From contig JADZAP010000012.1 in NCBI GenBank assembly GCA_020852705.1, positions 1 to 64,000 on the forward strand: a DNA stretch of 64,000 bases, read 5' to 3'. The notes under the pieces are model-generated. The model searched no databases. It was not told the origin of the DNA and worked only from the letters and a program-made list of their open reading frames with translations. Shown here one piece after another: positions 34,318 through 44,029 of this stretch; position 1 is the stretch's first letter; every line of letters begins with the position of its first letter. The stretch comes from Ignavibacteria bacterium. Lineage in GTDB: Bacteria; Bacteroidota; Ignavibacteria; Tepidaquicellales; OLB5. A program made the position numbers and the translations under genes.

Positions 34318-35157
34318 ATGCAAAATCAACATATTGAAATTACACGAAACAGTAAAACAAATTTTCTATATTCATTTGCATTGCTGCCAAAAGATAAATT
34401 TGATGCTATAAATACTGTTTATGCTTTTTGCAGACAGACTGATGACATAGTTGATAACGAAACAGATTCAACTGATATAAAATTTAAAAAAATAAGGCAT
34501 TGGCGTAATGAGTTTGAAATGGCGTTAAAGGATACATCAAATTATACACTTTTAAATCAAGTAACAAAAATTATAAAAACTTTCAATATTCCGGTTGAAC
34601 CATTTTTTGAACTAATTAAAGGAATGGAATCTGATCTGCAAATTTCAAGATACAAGGATTTTAACACATTATATCAGTATTGCTTTAGAGCAGCAGCAAC
34701 CGTTGGATTAATGTGCATTGAAATATTTGGATATAAAACTGAAAACGCCAAACAATATGCTGTTAACCTCGGAATTGCAATGCAGCTGACAAATATTTTA
34801 AGAGATATCAAGTTTGATGCTTTAAACGGAAGGATATATATCCCTCAGGAAGATATGGAGAAGTTCAATTATACCGAAGATGATCTTTTGAATTTCAAAT
34901 ATAATGAATCTTTTGTTGAACTTATGAAATTTCAATGCAAAAGAGCTAGAGAGTATTTTGAAAAAGCAAATGATTCCTTTTCAAATGAAGACAGGAAACT
35001 ATTATTTCCGGCACGGATAATGCAAAAGATATATTTTAATATTCTTGAAAAAATTGAGAAAATGAACTACAATGTTTTTCAAAAAAAAGCAAAAATCTCA
35101 AAATTTAAAAAACTATATTTCACCTTTGGTGTATATGTTAAATACAAGCTTGCTTAA
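34318..35157 (+). CDS. hpnD: Presqualene diphosphate synthase HpnD-like
   Basis: 279 residues from ATG 34318. It has the two Asp-rich motifs as AFCRQTDDIVDNE and AMQLTNILRDIKFDALNGRIYIP; LTNILRD is the HpnD form. It joins two farnesyl diphosphates into presqualene diphosphate. It begins 14 nt after hpnC. Phytoene synthase (CrtB) is the alternative, but the neighbouring hpnC and hpnE speak for squalene. Confidence 0.85.
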   Translation: MQNQHIEITRNSKTNFLYSFALLPKDKFDAINTVYAFCRQTDDIVDNETDSTDIKFKKIRHWRNEFEMALKDTSNYTLLNQVTKIIKTFNIPVEPFFELIKGMESDLQISRYKDFNTLYQYCFRAAATVGLMCIEIFGYKTENAKQYAVNLGIAMQLTNILRDIKFDALNGRIYIPQEDMEKFNYTEDDLLNFKYNESFVELMKFQCKRAREYFEKANDSFSNEDRKLLFPARIMQKIYFNILEKIEKMNYNVFQKKAKISKFKKLYFTFGVYVKYKLA

Positions 35158-35178
35158 TAATTTAAAAAGCAGGCAATT

Positions 35179-36510
35179 ATGCAGGATTTATACAGAAATA
35201 AAAGTGTAACTGTAATTGGGGGCGGTTTAGCCGGTCTCTCATCAGCTGTTTTTCTGGCTGAAAAAGGTTTTAATGTTTCAATTTATGAAGCAGCTCCAAA
35301 ATTTGGAGGCAGAGTTTATTCGTTCTTTGATAAAATAAATGGTTTAAAAATTGATAACGGTCAGCATATTCTGGCAAGTTGGTATCTTAATACCTTCGAT
35401 TACCTTAAAATCATTGGCAGCAGCAAGTTAATATTTCAAGAACAATTGGAGGTTAATTTTGCTGATAAATGTGGTTCTAAATTTACACTAAAAGCTGTTA
35501 ATCTGCCACCTCCTCTTCATCTTGCCGGAGGTATTATGGGTTTTAAAGCACTTGGATTGAATGATAAACTTGCAATAATAAAACTAATTAATTCTATAAA
35601 AAAAGGTAAGTTTACTATTTCCGAATTAAGTAAATATAATACTGATAAGTTATTCAAGATATCCAAGCAAACTTATAGATCAATTGAATATTTTTGGAAA
35701 CCGTTTATAATAGCCGTATTTAATGCAGTACCAGGCAGCACTTCGGCTATGATGTTTACTGATATGATTAAATCAGGATTCATTAAAAAAGGAAATTCAA
35801 ATCTTGTTCTGCCAGATGGATATTTAAGTGATATATTTATTGATCCCGCAATAAGCTTTTTACAAAGTAAAAATGCATCCATTAAATCAAATTGCGGCAT
35901 TGAAAAAATAAACATTAAAAATAACACTGTAACTTCAATTATTCTTGAAAATAAGACAGAAATTAAAAGTGATTTTTATGTATGTGCAGTGCCATTTTAT
36001 TCTTTAAAAAATATGTTTAATGAGCAAATATTAAACGAACATATTAATTTGGTATTTGGACTAAAACCATCTCCAATTGTTAATATTCATTTAAAATTTA
36101 ATGAAAAGATTGATAAAATCTTCACAAACGGATTTTTTGGATTACTTGGCACAGTTTCTCAATGGGCATTTAAAGTTACAGATGATCAGATTTGCATTGT
36201 GGTTAGTGCCGCAGATAAGGTAGCGGAAATGGATAAACATGAAATTATAAAAATTGCAGTCAATGACTTAAACAATTGTTTACCCGAAATGAAAAAATAC
36301 AATGTAATTTATTCAAAGGTTATTAAGGAAATGAGAGCAACTTTTGTACCTGATACAGATTCATTGCAAAACAGACCTGATACAAAGACAAAAATCAATA
36401 ATTTACTTCTTGCGGGCGACTGGACTAATACAGGACTTCCTGCTACTATTGAAGGTGCTGTAAAAAGCGGCAAATCATCTGCAAATGCAATAATGGAATT
36501 ATTACAATGA
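35179..36510 (+). CDS. hpnE: Hydroxysqualene dehydroxylase HpnE-like (FAD)
   Basis: 443 residues. FAD-binding GGGLAGLSSAVFLAEKGFNVSIYEA (about 14-38), GGRVYSF, and DNGQH (about 60-64), which separates HpnE from carotenoid desaturases. The C-terminal LLAGDWTNTGLPATIEGAVKSG closes the FAD site. It reduces hydroxysqualene to squalene. No squalene-hopene cyclase lies in the window, so the end product (hopanoid, other lipid, or squalene itself) is open. Confidence 0.87.
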   Translation: MQDLYRNKSVTVIGGGLAGLSSAVFLAEKGFNVSIYEAAPKFGGRVYSFFDKINGLKIDNGQHILASWYLNTFDYLKIIGSSKLIFQEQLEVNFADKCGSKFTLKAVNLPPPLHLAGGIMGFKALGLNDKLAIIKLINSIKKGKFTISELSKYNTDKLFKISKQTYRSIEYFWKPFIIAVFNAVPGSTSAMMFTDMIKSGFIKKGNSNLVLPDGYLSDIFIDPAISFLQSKNASIKSNCGIEKINIKNNTVTSIILENKTEIKSDFYVCAVPFYSLKNMFNEQILNEHINLVFGLKPSPIVNIHLKFNEKIDKIFTNGFFGLLGTVSQWAFKVTDDQICIVVSAADKVAEMDKHEIIKIAVNDLNNCLPEMKKYNVIYSKVIKEMRATFVPDTDSLQNRPDTKTKINNLLLAGDWTNTGLPATIEGAVKSGKSSANAIMELLQ

Positions 36511-36592
36511 TAGTTTCCAATAAAATGAAATAAAATTAAAAGTAAATTTAACACAAATAACCAAATTTAATACCTATAGGAAGGGTAAAAAA

Positions 36593-38398
36593 ATGGGATA
36601 TAAAAATCAGAGCAGCGATTCATCAACGGTAAGTGCGCCGGTTAGCATTAGTTTAAAAAAATCCGAAAGCAAAGAAGCTGAAATTCAGCGTCTTTTGCTG
36701 GAAGAAAGAATGAGGCTAGAAAAAGAATATGGTGTAGAATCTAAGCCTATTGATCATTTTAAACGTCCGTTTGAAAATACTTTCACAAAAGACCAACGTG
36801 CAAATACAACTATCCTTTTTGGCGGATTAACATGGAAACATGAAAAACTTATTCGGGGAGTACTTGAAGGATTGGGCTACAAAGCCCTTGAAATACCTAC
36901 TCCCAATAAAAAAGCATTCCAGCTTGGTAAGGAGTACGGAAACAACGGACAATGTAATCCAACCTATTTTACAGTTGGTAATTTAGTTCAGTACCTTCAG
37001 GATCTCGAAAAATCAGGTTTAACCAAAGAACAAATAATTAATGATTATGTATTCTTCACTGCCGGAGCATGCGGACCCTGCCGTTTTGGTATGTATGAAG
37101 CTGAATACAGGCTTGCTTTAAGGAATTCAGGATTTGAAGGTTTCAGGGTACTTATTTTCCAGCAAACCGGCGGACTTGAACAGGAAGAAATGGAAGCAGG
37201 TTTAGAAATGAATCTTGATTTCTTCCTTGGAATTCTTAATGCTATGAATATTGGCGATATAATTAATGATGTAGCTTATCAAATAAGACCGTTTGAAGTT
37301 AATCACGGTGAAACAGACAAAGTATTGAATGAATGTATGGATATAATGTATGAAAGAATGAAGACTAAAAAATATTTTGATTTTAATTCTAAAATCGGTT
37401 CATTTTTAAGTAAAGTTCCGGGCTCAAATTACATTCAGAGATTTGTTGATCAGGTAATGAGCGATTACTATATTGAAACTCTTCAGCAAATCCATGATAA
37501 ATTCAATTCAATAAAGATTGATAGAACCAGAGTTAAACCGATTTGTAAAGTTACAGGTGAGTTCTGGGCACAAACTACCGAAGGAGACGGCAATTTTAAT
37601 ATGTTCCCGTTCCTTGAAAGAGAAGGTGCACAGCTGCTTGTTGAACCTATTGCAACATGGATACTGTATATGCTTCATCAGGCAAAAAATATGTATAATG
37701 ACCGCAAAGGTATTAAAGAAGGCGAAGAAGCACCTAAATCCTATCAGGTTTTAAAAAAATTAAAAAGCTACAAAGACTATAAGCAGACTGTTGCAATATT
37801 AACCATAGCTGAAAATGTATTTGACAGGGAATATAACCGTATCAGAAAAGTATTTAAAAATATTCCGCATGAACTTGCAAGTCAGCTTGAAATGCAAAGA
37901 TTAGGACATCCATTTTACAACAGCAGAGTTGAAGGAGGTGAAGGTCACCTTGAAGTAGCAAAGAACATTTATTACGTAAACAAAGACCTTTGCCACATGG
38001 TTCTTTCGCTTAAACCTTTTGGTTGTATGCCCTCAACACAGTCAGATGGAGTTCAGTCAGCAGTAACATCAATGTTCAAGGATATGATATTTATTCCGAT
38101 TGAAACCTCGGGCGAAGGTGATGTAAACGCTCACTCAAGAGTGCAGATGGCTCTTGGTGAAGCAAAGGCAAAAGCCAAAGCTGAATTCAAAAAATGTCTG
38201 GATGAAACAGGATATTCATTGGATGAAATTAAAGCCTATATTGAGTCAAACAAATACCTTCAAAAACCATTTTATCAGGTTGCTCACAAAAAAGGTGTAA
38301 TTGGTGTTGCAGCTAATTTTGTTCTTGATGTTGCTGATAAAATGAAAAATGAAGGAATAAAAACTGTTTTAGATAAAAAATCAACTGTAATTGCATAA
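36593..38398 (+). CDS. 2-Hydroxyacyl-CoA dehydratase-like protein
   Basis: 601 residues, preceded by AGGAAGGG. Cysteines in GQCNPTYF (C121) and GACGPCRFG (C160, C163) and ENVFDREYNRIRK are as in the HgdB/HgdC-linked CoA dehydratase superfamily; GCMPST occurs late. The N-terminal 50 residues are a charged extension. In known systems such proteins carry iron-sulfur clusters and are switched on by an ATP-dependent activase, which here is the next gene. The substrate is not known; a CoA-ester dehydration is not proven. Confidence 0.75.
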   Translation: MGYKNQSSDSSTVSAPVSISLKKSESKEAEIQRLLLEERMRLEKEYGVESKPIDHFKRPFENTFTKDQRANTTILFGGLTWKHEKLIRGVLEGLGYKALEIPTPNKKAFQLGKEYGNNGQCNPTYFTVGNLVQYLQDLEKSGLTKEQIINDYVFFTAGACGPCRFGMYEAEYRLALRNSGFEGFRVLIFQQTGGLEQEEMEAGLEMNLDFFLGILNAMNIGDIINDVAYQIRPFEVNHGETDKVLNECMDIMYERMKTKKYFDFNSKIGSFLSKVPGSNYIQRFVDQVMSDYYIETLQQIHDKFNSIKIDRTRVKPICKVTGEFWAQTTEGDGNFNMFPFLEREGAQLLVEPIATWILYMLHQAKNMYNDRKGIKEGEEAPKSYQVLKKLKSYKDYKQTVAILTIAENVFDREYNRIRKVFKNIPHELASQLEMQRLGHPFYNSRVEGGEGHLEVAKNIYYVNKDLCHMVLSLKPFGCMPSTQSDGVQSAVTSMFKDMIFIPIETSGEGDVNAHSRVQMALGEAKAKAKAEFKKCLDETGYSLDEIKAYIESNKYLQKPFYQVAHKKGVIGVAANFVLDVADKMKNEGIKTVLDKKSTVIA

Positions 38399-38434
38399 AC
38401 ATAATGGAAAAATAAAATTGTAATTTAAAACTAT

Positions 38435-41400
38435 ATGTCAGACAATTTAAACAAAACTCCCCTCTTTATCGGCTTTGATGTCGGTTCCACAACCGTGAAA
38501 GCGGTTGTAATGGATATTGACAACGATAAAATACTGTGGTCAGATTATCAAAGGCATGATACAAAACAGCCGGAAAAATCTCTTGAGCTGTTAAAGAATA
38601 TTGAAGCAACTGTAGGAAGTGATGCACTAAAGGATGCCAGAATATTTATTACAGGTTCAGGCGGAAGCAATATCGGTAGATTTCTTGGTGCAAAATTTGT
38701 TCAGGAAGTTAATGCTGTATCTTTAGCAGTTGAGAAATTTTATCCAAAAACACTTTCTGTAATTGAGTTAGGCGGACAGGATGCAAAGATAATTGTGTTC
38801 AAAGAAGACCCGGAAACCGGGAAAAAGAAAAAGATCCCTTCAATGAACGATAAATGCGCCGGCGGTACAGGTGCAGTAATTGATAAGATCAATGCTAAAT
38901 TAAAAATTCCCGCTGCTGAGCTATGCAATATGGGATATTATGGCTTAAAGCTCCACCCTGTTGCAGGCAAATGCGGTGTATTTGCCGAAACTGATATAAA
39001 CGGATTGCAAAAATCAGGAGTACCCGCAGATGAACTTATGGCAAGTTTATTTGAATCTATAATTCAGCAGAATCTTTCAGTTTTAACTCGAGGGCATACC
39101 TTAAAACCTGAAGTTTTACTGCTCGGCGGACCAAACTGCTATATTAAAGGTATGCGTGACTGCTGGAGAGCTAATATTCCAAAAATGTGGGATGAAAGAA
39201 ATGTTCCCTATGATAAAAACGAGCCGATTGAAAATTTAATCAGGGTTCCGGAAAATGCTCAATACTTTGCTGCAATTGGTGCAATTGAATACGGCAAAGA
39301 AGAAGAACCTGAAATTGGAGTTTACAGGGGTTATGGTGATTTGGAGTATTATATAAATGTAGGACGAGCAGAGGAAAAGAAGAAATTAATGAAACTTCAG
39401 GGCGGAGGCGGTCTATACAAAGATGACGATGAGCTAAAAAGTTTCAAAGAAAGATATAAGATACCTAAATTCACACCTGCATCATTTAAGCCGGGTGAAG
39501 TTGTTAGCGGATTTATTGGATTAGATGGCGGTTCAACATCTACTAAAGCAGCACTTATTTCAAAAGATAAAAAAGTACTTGTTAAATCTTATCAGCTTTC
39601 CAAAGGAAATCCAATTGAAGATACAGTTGAAATACTGCAGAAATTACGGGATCAGGTTGAGGAACAGGGAGCTACTTTAGAAATTCTTGGAATTGGTACA
39701 ACCGGTTATGCTAAAGATATTTTAAAAGATGTACTTCACGGAGATGTTGCTCTTGTTGAAACAGTTGCACATACACAGGCAGCACTTCATTTCTATCCCG
39801 ATACTGATGTTATTGTTGATGTAGGGGGACAGGATATAAAACTTATTATACTTGATCAGGGACGTGTTACTGATTTCAAATTAAATACACAATGTTCAGC
39901 AGGCAACGGTTACTTCCTGCAGTCAACTGCACAGGGATTTGGGTATGCTGTTGAAGATTTTGCAGATGTTGCATTTTCAGCTAAACAGTATCCCTCATTT
40001 GGTTATGGTTGTGCAGTATTTATGCAGTCTGATATAGTTGATTTTCAAAGGCAGGGATGGAAACCTGAGGAAATTATGGCGGGACTTGCTAATGTTTTGC
40101 CAAAAAATATATGGCTTTATGTATCACAAATTCCTAACCTTGCAAAACTTGGTGAAAACTTTGTACTGCAAGGCGGTACTCAGCATAATCTGGCTGCTGT
40201 TAAAACACAGGTAGATTTTATTACTGATAGATTTAAAGGAAGCGGAATAGAACCAAATGTGTTTGTACACAAACACACCGGTGAAGCCGGTGCAATTGGC
40301 TGCGGAATTGAAGCTGCAAGATTATATGAAAATGGAATGCGTACTCAGTTTATAGGATTAGATAAAGTTGCAAAAATTGTATTTAAAACAACCAGAAACG
40401 AATCAACACGGTGTTACTTCTGCAAAAATAAATGTCTTAGAACATTTATTGATGTTGCAACAGATGAAAAAGCTATTCCGTTCGTAAAAAATGAATCAGC
40501 TGAACTTCCAAAGGAAAAAATTGTAAATCCAGATTCTAAAGTTCCATTGGTTGATGGTACTCAGCGTCTTATTATTGCAACATGTGAAAAAGGGACAGTG
40601 GAAGATTTAAGCTCTATGAAAGATATTAAAAAGGGCTTAGATGCTATAAAAGATATGACACCAAATTTAGTTGAGCATGCAGCTACGGAAGTTTGGAAAT
40701 CACAAATGCCTGAAAAAGTTTTTGACAAAATACCAGCTCTTAGCAAGATGGATGAATTAAAGATGAAGTTTGATAAAAAAGCAAAAGAATCTTATGAAAA
40801 ACGCATTGAATTAATGAACAAAAGGGGAAAAATTGTAATTGCAATTCCAAGAGTACTTAATATGTATGCTCAAACTCCTTTCTTTACTGCTTATTTTGAA
40901 GCTCTAGGAATAAATCCCGGAAATATTATTTTCTCAGAATATACCAGTGAAGAAATGTACAAAGAAGGTGCTAAACGCGGTGCAATTGATCCGTGCTTCC
41001 CTTCCAAGATTGGAATTCCGCATATTCATAACCTTATTTATAAAATACACAAAAAGAAAAAAATAGACTATATTTTCTTTCCAATTGTGGATACTATTCC
41101 TTCTGACCTTATTTATGCACAGCAGCATCACGCCTGCCCCACTGTTACAGCTACTGCTGAAGCAGCTAAAGCTGCTTTTATCAAGGAAAGTGATCTTTTT
41201 AAAGAAAACGGTATTGAATATGTGAATACATATTTATATATGACTGAACCAAAATTATGCGCAAAACAAATGTTTGAAGAATGGGGACCTAAATTAGGAT
41301 TAAGCAAAGAAGAAAACGATAGGGCAATTGATGAAGGTTATAAAGCTTTTGATAAATATAATAAAGTAATGAGATCACATGCCCGTAAAGCATTGGAACA

Positions 41401-42103
41401 GCTTGAAAAAGATAACAAGATTGGAATAGTTGTGCTTGCAAGGCCTTATCACAACGATCCTGGTTTGAATCATGAAATACTTGAAGAATTCCAGAAACTT
41501 GGTTATCCTGTTTTTAATCAGGATGCATTGCCAACTGATGATGATATTCTTGAAAGGCTGTTTGGCGATGAGATTAAAGCAGGTTTAATTAAAGGAGGTA
41601 TGGATGTGAGCGATGTTTGGAAGAATTCATACAGTGAAAATACAACAAGAAAGGTTTGGGCTGCAAAATATACTGCAAGACATCCAAACCTTGTTGCTTT
41701 GGAACTTTCTTCATTTAAATGCGGACATGATGCACCCATTTACACAGTTGTTGAAGAAATAGTTTCCAACAGCGGTACTCCATATTTTTCATTTAAAGAT
41801 ATTGATGAAAATAAACCTACCGGTTCAATAAAAATCCGTGTTGAAACCATACATTATTTCCTGAAACGCTATAGAGAGGATATGGTGGCAAAACAAAAGA
41901 AATTATTGACAATTGAAGAAAGAATGAATGAATTTGAAGAAAAAATAAGAAAACAATATGAACTGAAGGAAAAGCTGGATTCAATTCATAAATTGCAGGG
42001 AACTGCACAATATTCAGGAAGCATTAATTCTAATGCAATTGAAATTGACTTAAGTAAGATTAAGAAACCTAAGACTGAAAAACCTGAACATGTTGAAATT
42101 TAA
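38435..42103 (+). CDS. Large CoA-dehydratase activase: two BcrAD/BadFG ATPase domains plus DUF2229
   Basis: 1222 residues. First ASKHA ATPase half starts GFDVGSTTVKAVVMD (13-27) with cluster cysteines C141 (NDKCAGGTG) and C180 (GKCGVF). The second starts GLDGGSTSTKAALIS (362-376) with C487 (NTQCSAGNG) and C526 (GYGCAVF). A DUF2229 region follows (about 795 onward: IAIPRVLNMYAQTPFFTAYF) with DPCFPSKIGIPH and HHACPT. It should hydrolyse ATP to push a low-potential electron into the dehydratase-like partner encoded 36 nt upstream. The C-terminus is a charged coiled-coil-like tail. Confidence 0.87.
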   Translation: MSDNLNKTPLFIGFDVGSTTVKAVVMDIDNDKILWSDYQRHDTKQPEKSLELLKNIEATVGSDALKDARIFITGSGGSNIGRFLGAKFVQEVNAVSLAVEKFYPKTLSVIELGGQDAKIIVFKEDPETGKKKKIPSMNDKCAGGTGAVIDKINAKLKIPAAELCNMGYYGLKLHPVAGKCGVFAETDINGLQKSGVPADELMASLFESIIQQNLSVLTRGHTLKPEVLLLGGPNCYIKGMRDCWRANIPKMWDERNVPYDKNEPIENLIRVPENAQYFAAIGAIEYGKEEEPEIGVYRGYGDLEYYINVGRAEEKKKLMKLQGGGGLYKDDDELKSFKERYKIPKFTPASFKPGEVVSGFIGLDGGSTSTKAALISKDKKVLVKSYQLSKGNPIEDTVEILQKLRDQVEEQGATLEILGIGTTGYAKDILKDVLHGDVALVETVAHTQAALHFYPDTDVIVDVGGQDIKLIILDQGRVTDFKLNTQCSAGNGYFLQSTAQGFGYAVEDFADVAFSAKQYPSFGYGCAVFMQSDIVDFQRQGWKPEEIMAGLANVLPKNIWLYVSQIPNLAKLGENFVLQGGTQHNLAAVKTQVDFITDRFKGSGIEPNVFVHKHTGEAGAIGCGIEAARLYENGMRTQFIGLDKVAKIVFKTTRNESTRCYFCKNKCLRTFIDVATDEKAIPFVKNESAELPKEKIVNPDSKVPLVDGTQRLIIATCEKGTVEDLSSMKDIKKGLDAIKDMTPNLVEHAATEVWKSQMPEKVFDKIPALSKMDELKMKFDKKAKESYEKRIELMNKRGKIVIAIPRVLNMYAQTPFFTAYFEALGINPGNIIFSEYTSEEMYKEGAKRGAIDPCFPSKIGIPHIHNLIYKIHKKKKIDYIFFPIVDTIPSDLIYAQQHHACPTVTATAEAAKAAFIKESDLFKENGIEYVNTYLYMTEPKLCAKQMFEEWGPKLGLSKEENDRAIDEGYKAFDKYNKVMRSHARKALEQLEKDNKIGIVVLARPYHNDPGLNHEILEEFQKLGYPVFNQDALPTDDDILERLFGDEIKAGLIKGGMDVSDVWKNSYSENTTRKVWAAKYTARHPNLVALELSSFKCGHDAPIYTVVEEIVSNSGTPYFSFKDIDENKPTGSIKIRVETIHYFLKRYREDMVAKQKKLLTIEERMNEFEEKIRKQYELKEKLDSIHKLQGTAQYSGSINSNAIEIDLSKIKKPKTEKPEHVEI

Positions 42104-42116
42104 CTGAAATTAATAG

Positions 42117-42140
42117 AAAAACCGGTTTTAACCGGTTTTT
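42117..42140. terminator. Bidirectional terminator between activase and GT39 genes
   Basis: AAAAACCGG (42117-42125), a 6-nt loop, CCGGTTTTT (42132-42140). The stem has a T run on both strands and lies between convergent genes. Confidence 0.85.
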
Positions 42141-43613
42141 CTATTTTGTTTTTATAAATCGATATAATTCTACCTTTGATGGTGCTAAAAAATATGTAGT
42201 CATTTCATCAAGTGTGAAATTTTGTTTCATGTTTGAAATACGATTGTGGTAGTCCAGGGTATCTATTGAGCTGTAATCCATTACAAGCCAAAATCTTTCT
42301 GGTTTTTGAGTATTTAAAGAATCCATCAATTCATTCCATCCATAACGCAAATAAACCGGATCTGTAATATTAATTTTATTCTGCTTTTTATAATAATTTA
42401 TCACCCATCCATTATAATTTGGTTCAACATAAATCCTATCCCCCGTTAAATATTCTCTGTTAATCCTTTTTATAAGGTCTCTGTAATCATCATTTTTGAA
42501 ATTAAATGAATAATGAATCCTCATACCGTATATATTCACAATAAGCAGAAGCATTAATATTGGATAAAAAATATACTTCCTGCCCCACTTATTTAAACCA
42601 TAAACAATAAAAAATGAATAATATGGCACCAAAATACTTAAATATCTATAGAATTCAATTCTTTGTTTAAATGAGATAATCCCAGCAAGTATTAATGGGA
42701 TAAACAATAAAAAAATTAATAAAATAGGTTTTTCATTATTTTCAATATTTTTGAAAAATATTCCCGTAAAGGCTAAAATTACTGCAATTGCTGAAAAATA
42801 TGTTATATAACCTACTATTTTTAAATCAGTATAATAATAATATAACCCAAGGTTTAAATCTCTAATAAAATTCACATATTCATGAAGAACATCATATAAT
42901 CTTTGCGGGCTTCGCCATGATTGTCCTCTGTTAATATGAGTAATAAAATCAGGAATCCAAAATAAATAAAGTATAAAAATTGCAGTGAACAGAATTATAA
43001 ATGGAATAATTCTCTTTGGGGTTTTTAAATAACTATAAATTATAAATAACAGTTCACCAGCTAAGATAAAGAATGAAAAATAATGTGTGTATATTCCTGC
43101 AGCTGTAAAAATTACAAATAATATTGAATACCTGTCCTTAAAAATTCTGTGATAATTGTGCGGCTTATCCATTAGTTTGAGCAGAAAAAATGCCGAACCA
43201 ATGTTCCAGAACAAATTCATACCTGCCATCCGGACTTCCTGACTGTAATAAATATTTAATGGGGAAACTATATACAACATTAAAACAAATACTGAATTAT
43301 TAAAATCAAGGTATCTTCTGCTAATTGGGTAGAGAAAAAATACAGAAGATGATGTTAAAACAGCCGAAAGAAACCGCATAGAAGTAACCGAATCTCCGAA
43401 AACATAATTCCAGATTTTTAGAAGAAAATAAAAAAGCGGGGGGTGAATATCATTTGCTGTTTGAACAATTATTGTATAAAAGGATTCTAGACTTAAATGC
43501 CATGAAAATACTTCATCAAACCAAAGGTTTTTTTGGGAAATAAACACAACCCGCAATGTAAGGCAAAGTACAAAAAGCAGGTAAACTGTAATTTTTTCTG
43601 TTTTTTGATTCAT
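42141..43613 (-). CDS. GT39-type membrane glycosyltransferase (ArnT/PMT-like)
   Basis: 490 residues, about ten or more membrane helices. It has LWFDEVFSWHLS (Asp-Glu of the first loop) and NDIHPPLFYFLLKIW, the classical GT39 motifs. It should transfer a sugar from a polyprenyl-phosphate carrier to a lipid or protein outside the cytoplasm. It overlaps the yjbQ stop by 4 nt (ATGA). Confidence 0.83.
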   Translation of the reverse strand: MNQKTEKITVYLLFVLCLTLRVVFISQKNLWFDEVFSWHLSLESFYTIIVQTANDIHPPLFYFLLKIWNYVFGDSVTSMRFLSAVLTSSSVFFLYPISRRYLDFNNSVFVLMLYIVSPLNIYYSQEVRMAGMNLFWNIGSAFFLLKLMDKPHNYHRIFKDRYSILFVIFTAAGIYTHYFSFFILAGELLFIIYSYLKTPKRIIPFIILFTAIFILYLFWIPDFITHINRGQSWRSPQRLYDVLHEYVNFIRDLNLGLYYYYTDLKIVGYITYFSAIAVILAFTGIFFKNIENNEKPILLIFLLFIPLILAGIISFKQRIEFYRYLSILVPYYSFFIVYGLNKWGRKYIFYPILMLLLIVNIYGMRIHYSFNFKNDDYRDLIKRINREYLTGDRIYVEPNYNGWVINYYKKQNKINITDPVYLRYGWNELMDSLNTQKPERFWLVMDYSSIDTLDYHNRISNMKQNFTLDEMTTYFLAPSKVELYRFIKTK

Positions 43614-44029
43614 TCACCTATAAACTGAAAAGTTACTTTTCTTGTTCTGGGTCTTTCATCAAAATCAATTAATACAACCTGTTGCCACGTTCCAAGCAAA
43701 AAGCTATTATCAGTAAATGGTATAGTTTGAGAACAACCAAACAAAGTTGAACGGAGATGAGAGTGTCCGTTGTGGTCACCCCATGTATCATTATGATGAT
43801 ACTTTTTCTTTGCCGGTATTAATTTTTCAAGTATTTCGGGAAGATCTTTCTTTAAACCGGGTTCAAATTCAATTGTACTTATAGAAGCAGTTGAACCTGC
43901 GACAAAAACTATTACATTCCCATTTGTCATCTTTGATTTTTCTAATGACTCAAATAATTTATCAGACAAATTGATCAAATCACAATTACCTTTTGTCTTA
44001 AATGTATGATTTTCAGTTAAAACCTTCAT
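43610..44029 (-). CDS. yjbQ: YjbQ / UPF0047 family protein
   Basis: 139 residues with the family motif HHNDTWGDHNGHSHLRSTLFG (about 88-108), GTWQQVVLIDFDERPR and a His-rich metal site. YjbQ proteins have weak thiamine phosphate synthase activity; the true role is uncertain. It overlaps the coaX stop by 4 nt and the GT39 start by 4 nt, so the three genes are translationally coupled. Confidence 0.9.
   Translation of the reverse strand: MKVLTENHTFKTKGNCDLINLSDKLFESLEKSKMTNGNVIVFVAGSTASISTIEFEPGLKKDLPEILEKLIPAKKKYHHNDTWGDHNGHSHLRSTLFGCSQTIPFTDNSFLLGTWQQVVLIDFDERPRTRKVTFQFIGE

Noticed and set aside
33374-36510. Carotenoid genes crtB/crtI
   Set aside because: The LTNFWQD, LTNILRD and DNGQH motifs and the C-D-E order fit HpnCDE better.
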